Source of the DNA: Spirochaetales bacterium | Lineage (GTDB): Bacteria; Spirochaetota; Spirochaetia; DSM-2461 | DNA: 7,650 nt | Assembly: GCA_002748225.1 (NCBI GenBank) | Contig: PDRU01000026.1 | Coordinates: 1-7,650, forward strand | Direction: 5' to 3' | Part shown: positions 4,234 to 7,650 of the stretch, one piece after another | Layout of the letters: every line of letters begins with the position of its first letter | How positions within the stretch are numbered: position 1 is the first letter of the stretch | The notes under the pieces: model-generated | What the model saw: the letters and a program-made list of their open reading frames with translations, nothing else | The model's database searches: none | What the model was told of the DNA's origin: nothing | Translations under genes and position numbers: made by a program

Positions 4234-7026
4234 ATGTCTGAAAAGAAAAAAATGGTAACTATCGACGGAAACACGGCTGCCGCCCATGTGGCTTACGCTT
4301 TTAGTGAAGTTGCGGCAATTTTCCCTATTACTCCTTCTTCACCCATGGGTGAATATACTGACGCATGGGCCAGTACGGGAATGAAGAATGTATTCGGCAA
4401 ACCGGTAGATGTTATCGAAATGCAGAGTGAAGCAGGAGCTGCCGGCGCGGTTCACGGCTCTCTTTCGGGAGGAGCCCTCACAACAACGTTTACGGCCAGC
4501 CAGGGGCTGCTGTTGATGATTCCCAACATGCACAAGATTGCCGGAGAAATGCTGCCGACTGTTTTCCACGTTTCGGCCCGTTCCATAGCCGCGCAGTCTC
4601 TGTCCATTTTCGGCGACCACTCGGATGTTATGAGCACCCGGAATACCGGATTTGCCCTGATGGCCGCAAACAGTATTCAGGAAACCATGGATCTGGCTCT
4701 GGTGAGTCATCTGTCCACCCTGAAGAGTCAGGTGCCCTTTTTGAACTTCTTTGACGGTTTCCGTACCAGCCATGAAATCCAGAAAGTGGAAGAAATACCC
4801 TTTGAAACCATTAAAGGTCTGATTGAACCTCAGTACATAGAACAGTTTAGAAGCCGCGGCATGCGTCCCGAAAAACCCATTGTCAAAGTGGCCGCCCAGA
4901 ACCCCGATGTATATTTCCAGGGCCGCGAAACTGTCAACAAATACTACGATGCGGTTCCCGGCATTGTTCAGCATTATATGGACAAGGTTGGTGAAGCAAT
5001 AGGACGCAAATACAACCTGTTTGACTATGTGGGACATCCCCAGGCTGAAAAAGTTATTATTTCCATGGGCTCCGCCGGAGACACCATTGAACATGCCGTA
5101 AACGCCCTTGTGAAAAAAGGCGAAAAAATAGGCGCCGTCAAAGTTCGCCTCTACCGCCCCTTCAGTGTGGAATATTTCCTGAAGGCCCTGCCTGAATCCT
5201 GCAAAAAAATTGCTGTTCTGGACCGCACAAAAGAGCCGGGTTCCATTGGTGAACCTCTCTTTATGGATGTGGCTGCCGCCATGGCCGGCAAGCCGGTTAC
5301 TGTTATCGGCGGCCGTTACGGTCTTTCTTCCAAGGAATTTACACCTACTCATGTCAAGGCTGTTTTTGATCATCTTGACGGGAAAGCCCATCATAACTTT
5401 ACAGTGGGAATTGAAGATGATGTGACAAATCTGTCCCTTCCCATAAAAGAAGAACTCCATGTTATTCCGGACGATGTTGTCAGCTGCATGTTCTGGGGAC
5501 TGGGTTCGGACGGTACGGTCGGAGCCAACAAGAACTCCATCAAAATTATCGGCGACAATACAGACATGAACGCCCAGGCGTATTTCGTGTACGACTCGAA
5601 AAAGTCCGGCGGTATTACCACCAGCCATCTGCGCTTCGGCAAGAGTTCGGTCAACATGCCCTGGCTGATTACCCAGGCTGACTTTGTAGCCTGCCACAAC
5701 CCGGCTTATATTGGGCGTTACGATATGCTGGGCCCCATAAAGGAAGGCGGCACCTTCCTTATGAACACGCCTGTGGCAGCGGAAGAGGCCTTTGCCACAC
5801 TCACAAAAAAAGAACAGCAAATAATCATTGACAGAAAAATAAGATTCTTTGTTGTTGATGCCCTTAAAGTGGCCGGAGAAGTTGGACTGGGCAGCCGCAT
5901 TAACACGGTTATGCAGGCATGTTTCTTCAAGATTTCCGGTGTGCTGCCTGAAAAAGAAGCCATTGATCTGATGAAGTCGGCCATCAAGAAATCGTTTTTG
6001 CGCAAGGGCGAAGATATTGTCAAAATGAACTGGAACGCCATTGATAAAAGCGGTGAAGGCCTCAAGGAAGTGAAGGTTCCCTCAGCGCCTCCGGCCGAGG
6101 CATTTGAAGCACCGGTTCTTATTTCCAAAGATGCCGGCAGCTTTGCCAACGACATTATTGATCCCATTATGCATCTGAAAGGCGACAGCATTCCTGTCAG
6201 CAAGATGTCGTTTGACGGTACCCTGCCGACCGGAACTACTTATCTGGAGAAACGGGGTGTTGCTCCGCGCGTTCCCAAATGGATTGCCGAAAACTGTATT
6301 CAGTGTAACCAGTGTGTTCAGTCCTGTCCCCATGCCGCTATCCGTGCCAAGCAGATAGACCCGGCCAAACTGACAACTGCACCGGAATCGTTTCAGTATA
6401 TCAAATCAAAAACAAAAAACGATAAGGATCTCCAGTACAAAATTCAGGTATACATTGAAGACTGCCAGTCCTGCGGTGTCTGTCTGGTTACATGTCCGGC
6501 CAAAACCAAGGCTCTGGAATGGAGCCCCATTGAAACGGAACGGGCAGCCGGTGAAAATGCTAACCAGGTTTTCTTTAAGTCTCTTCCGGAAGATGTACTG
6601 GACGGTGTACAGGAAAGCACTGTCAAAGGCATGCAGTTCAAACAGCCTCTGTTTGAATTCTCGGGAGCCTGTGCAGGATGCGGTGAGACCCCCTATGTCA
6701 AACTGATGAGTCAGATTGCCGGTGACCGCATGGTGGCTGCCAACGCAACAGGATGTTCTTCCATTTACGGCGGAACTTTCCCCACCATTCCCTACTGCAA
6801 AAACCGCGAAGGCCGCGGACCTGCCTGGGGCAACAGCCTCTTTGAAGACAACGCCGAGTACGGTTTCGGTATGCGGCTGGCCATTGACAGCAACCGCACA
6901 CTCCTGAAAGTAAAAGTGGAACGCATTCTGGAACTGGGCACAACACCCGAACTCACCGAAGCCCTGAAAAAAGCTCTGGAAATTTTTGAAGCAACCGATC
7001 AGGAAGCCAAGGATTATCGGCGGTGA
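4234..7026 (+). CDS. nifJ: Pyruvate:ferredoxin (flavodoxin) oxidoreductase, N-terminal 930 residues before a frameshift
   Basis: PFOR oxidatively decarboxylates pyruvate with CoA to acetyl-CoA and CO2 and passes electrons to ferredoxin or flavodoxin. It is cytoplasmic and homodimeric, with thiamine pyrophosphate (TPP) and three [4Fe-4S] clusters. The domain order is normal. First comes the pyruvate/TPP-binding domain with PITPSSP (Thr33), EMQSEAG (Glu66) and HVSAR (Arg116). The transketolase-C-like and gamma domains follow, with GDNTDMNAQAYFVYDSKKSGG and SHLRFG. A two-cluster ferredoxin domain comes next (Cys688/691/694/698 and Cys744/747/750/754). The start of the second TPP domain follows, with three proximal-cluster cysteines (Cys813, Cys816, Cys841) and EGRGPAWGNSLFEDNAEYG. 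The frame stops at TGA 7024-7026, before the TPP GDG motif and before the fourth proximal cysteine, both of which lie in the next frame. The 930-residue product alone should therefore be inactive. It has its own promoter and Shine-Dalgarno. Identity is certain; intactness is not. Confidence 0.95.
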   Translation: MSEKKKMVTIDGNTAAAHVAYAFSEVAAIFPITPSSPMGEYTDAWASTGMKNVFGKPVDVIEMQSEAGAAGAVHGSLSGGALTTTFTASQGLLLMIPNMHKIAGEMLPTVFHVSARSIAAQSLSIFGDHSDVMSTRNTGFALMAANSIQETMDLALVSHLSTLKSQVPFLNFFDGFRTSHEIQKVEEIPFETIKGLIEPQYIEQFRSRGMRPEKPIVKVAAQNPDVYFQGRETVNKYYDAVPGIVQHYMDKVGEAIGRKYNLFDYVGHPQAEKVIISMGSAGDTIEHAVNALVKKGEKIGAVKVRLYRPFSVEYFLKALPESCKKIAVLDRTKEPGSIGEPLFMDVAAAMAGKPVTVIGGRYGLSSKEFTPTHVKAVFDHLDGKAHHNFTVGIEDDVTNLSLPIKEELHVIPDDVVSCMFWGLGSDGTVGANKNSIKIIGDNTDMNAQAYFVYDSKKSGGITTSHLRFGKSSVNMPWLITQADFVACHNPAYIGRYDMLGPIKEGGTFLMNTPVAAEEAFATLTKKEQQIIIDRKIRFFVVDALKVAGEVGLGSRINTVMQACFFKISGVLPEKEAIDLMKSAIKKSFLRKGEDIVKMNWNAIDKSGEGLKEVKVPSAPPAEAFEAPVLISKDAGSFANDIIDPIMHLKGDSIPVSKMSFDGTLPTGTTYLEKRGVAPRVPKWIAENCIQCNQCVQSCPHAAIRAKQIDPAKLTTAPESFQYIKSKTKNDKDLQYKIQVYIEDCQSCGVCLVTCPAKTKALEWSPIETERAAGENANQVFFKSLPEDVLDGVQESTVKGMQFKQPLFEFSGACAGCGETPYVKLMSQIAGDRMVAANATGCSSIYGGTFPTIPYCKNREGRGPAWGNSLFEDNAEYGFGMRLAIDSNRTLLKVKVERILELGTTPELTEALKKALEIFEATDQEAKDYRR

Positions 7027-7639
7027 CGGCTGGGCCTACGATATAGGCTATGCCGGTGTGGACCACGTGGTGGCAATGGGCAAGAACGTGAACATTCTTG
7101 TTCTGGATACAGAGGTTTACTCCAACACCGGCGGTCAGGCCTCCAAGGCCACTCCCATTGGTGCTGTTGCCAAGTTTGCCAACAGCGGTATGAAACTGAC
7201 CAAGAAGAACATGCCCTTTATGTGTATGAGTTACGGTTACGTTTATGTGGCCTCCATTTCACTGGGAGCCAACAGACAGCAGGCACAGAAAGCCTTAATG
7301 GAGGCTGAGGCCTATCCCGGTCCTTCCATAGTGTTTGCCTACGCTCCGTGTATTAACCATGGTATTGATATGTCTCACAGCCAGGTAGAAATGAAACGGG
7401 CTGTCGATTCCGGATACTGGCCGCTGTTCCGCTTCGATCCGCGCCTGGAAGCCGGCAAGCGTTTCCGCTGGGAATCCAAGGAACCCACTGCCAGCTATCA
7501 GGACTTTATCCGCAGCGAACGGCGCTACATGGCCCTGAACAAGACCAATCCGGCTCAGGCGGAAGAACTGTTTGCCGCGGCAGAAGCTGACGCAAAACGG
7601 CGCATGGAGTTCTTCAAGAAAGTTGGAGAGCTGATGTAA
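6986..7639 (+). pseudogene. nifJ: C-terminal remainder of nifJ in the +1 frame
   Basis: Recognisable PFOR sequence resumes at 7013 with IIGGDGWAYDIGYAGVDHV in a frame one base ahead of the upstream part, and runs to TAA at 7637-7639. It holds the TPP/Mg2+-binding Asp of GDG, the Thr and Val of LDTEVYSNTGG, GAVAKFANSG, MSYGYVYVASISLGAN, and the fourth ligand of the proximal [4Fe-4S] cluster in YAPCINHG (codon 7349-7351). The C-terminal segment (SGYWPLFRFDPRL onward) also looks normal. From the GDG Asp to this Cys is 108 residues, matching Asp963-Cys1071 as I recall it for the Desulfovibrio africanus enzyme, so this part carries no further indels there. The frame is open from a TTG at 6986 but has no ATG and no ribosome binding site near its beginning, so independent translation is unlikely. 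It is either the tail of a broken gene or of a correct gene damaged by a sequence error. Confidence 0.85.
7009..7026 (+). other. Frame break and probable ~98-nt deletion within nifJ
   Basis: The upstream frame reads QEAK then DYRR and stops at TGA 7024-7026. The downstream frame reads IIGGDGW from 7013, so one base near 7012 puts the two out of register. From Cys841 to the GDG Asp there are about 90 codons, against 123 residues (Cys840 to Asp963) in the D. africanus numbering I recall. The family's helical linker, usually ending in a KKSxWI-type stretch, is not seen. A missing 98 nt would explain both the shortness and the shift, although linker length varies among PFORs. Confidence 0.7.
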
Positions 7640-7650
7640 AAACACAGCGC

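Noticed and set aside
4339..5820. 493-codon open frame on the minus strand inside nifJ
   Set aside because: It lies wholly antisense to highly conserved PFOR coding sequence. Its translation is low-complexity in character (rich in H, F, G, N) with no recognisable motif, as expected of a shadow frame arising from codon bias.
1..7650. Mobile element, CRISPR array, tRNA or phage signatures
   Set aside because: No transposase or integrase motifs, no spaced repeats, no tRNA-like cloverleaf with terminal CCA, and no terminal inverted repeats were seen on reading both strands.

Overview
The window looks like an ordinary chromosomal segment of an anaerobic, fermentative bacterium. The best guess is a spirochaete of the Treponema group. 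That guess rests on gene content: a pyruvate:ferredoxin oxidoreductase (PFOR), a fused AroD-AroE, a lone small PilZ protein, and a helicase-XPB-N-terminal-like protein with a WYL-like end. It is recalled from family knowledge, not from a search. Base composition is mixed and near-balanced by eye, and I see no transposase, integrase, tRNA, rRNA or CRISPR array.

Layout. (1) Positions 1-1416, + strand: the 3' part of a gene that begins before the window, resembling helicase XPB/Ssl2 N-terminal-domain proteins. (2) 1481-1612, + strand: a 43-residue single-pass membrane protein whose 3' end overlaps the next gene tail to tail. (3) 3604 down to 1599, - strand: a two-gene operon. A secreted protein with two BamE-like units comes first and is joined through a GTGA stop/start overlap to a bifunctional 3-dehydroquinate dehydratase-shikimate dehydrogenase. 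(4) 3705-4094, + strand: a divergently transcribed PilZ protein with both c-di-GMP-binding motifs intact. (5) 4234-7639, + strand: nifJ, a full-length-style PFOR interrupted near 7012 by a +1 frame change. About 33 residues also appear to be missing there.

How the parts relate. The genes serve unrelated jobs: shikimate pathway, envelope, c-di-GMP sensing and central carbon/energy metabolism. No new multi-gene system is evident. The most notable points are the broken nifJ and a pattern of expression signals. The small membrane protein and the PilZ gene each have a good -10 hexamer ending only 6-7 nt before the ATG and no Shine-Dalgarno, which suggests leaderless mRNAs. By contrast aroDE (internal to its operon) and nifJ have clear Shine-Dalgarno sequences. 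The nifJ promoter has its -35 hexamer inside the loop of a perfect GGCCGG/CCGGCC dyad, a candidate operator.

No gene-free stretch exceeds 150 bases. The three intergenic gaps (1417-1480, 3605-3704, 4095-4233) hold the promoters described.
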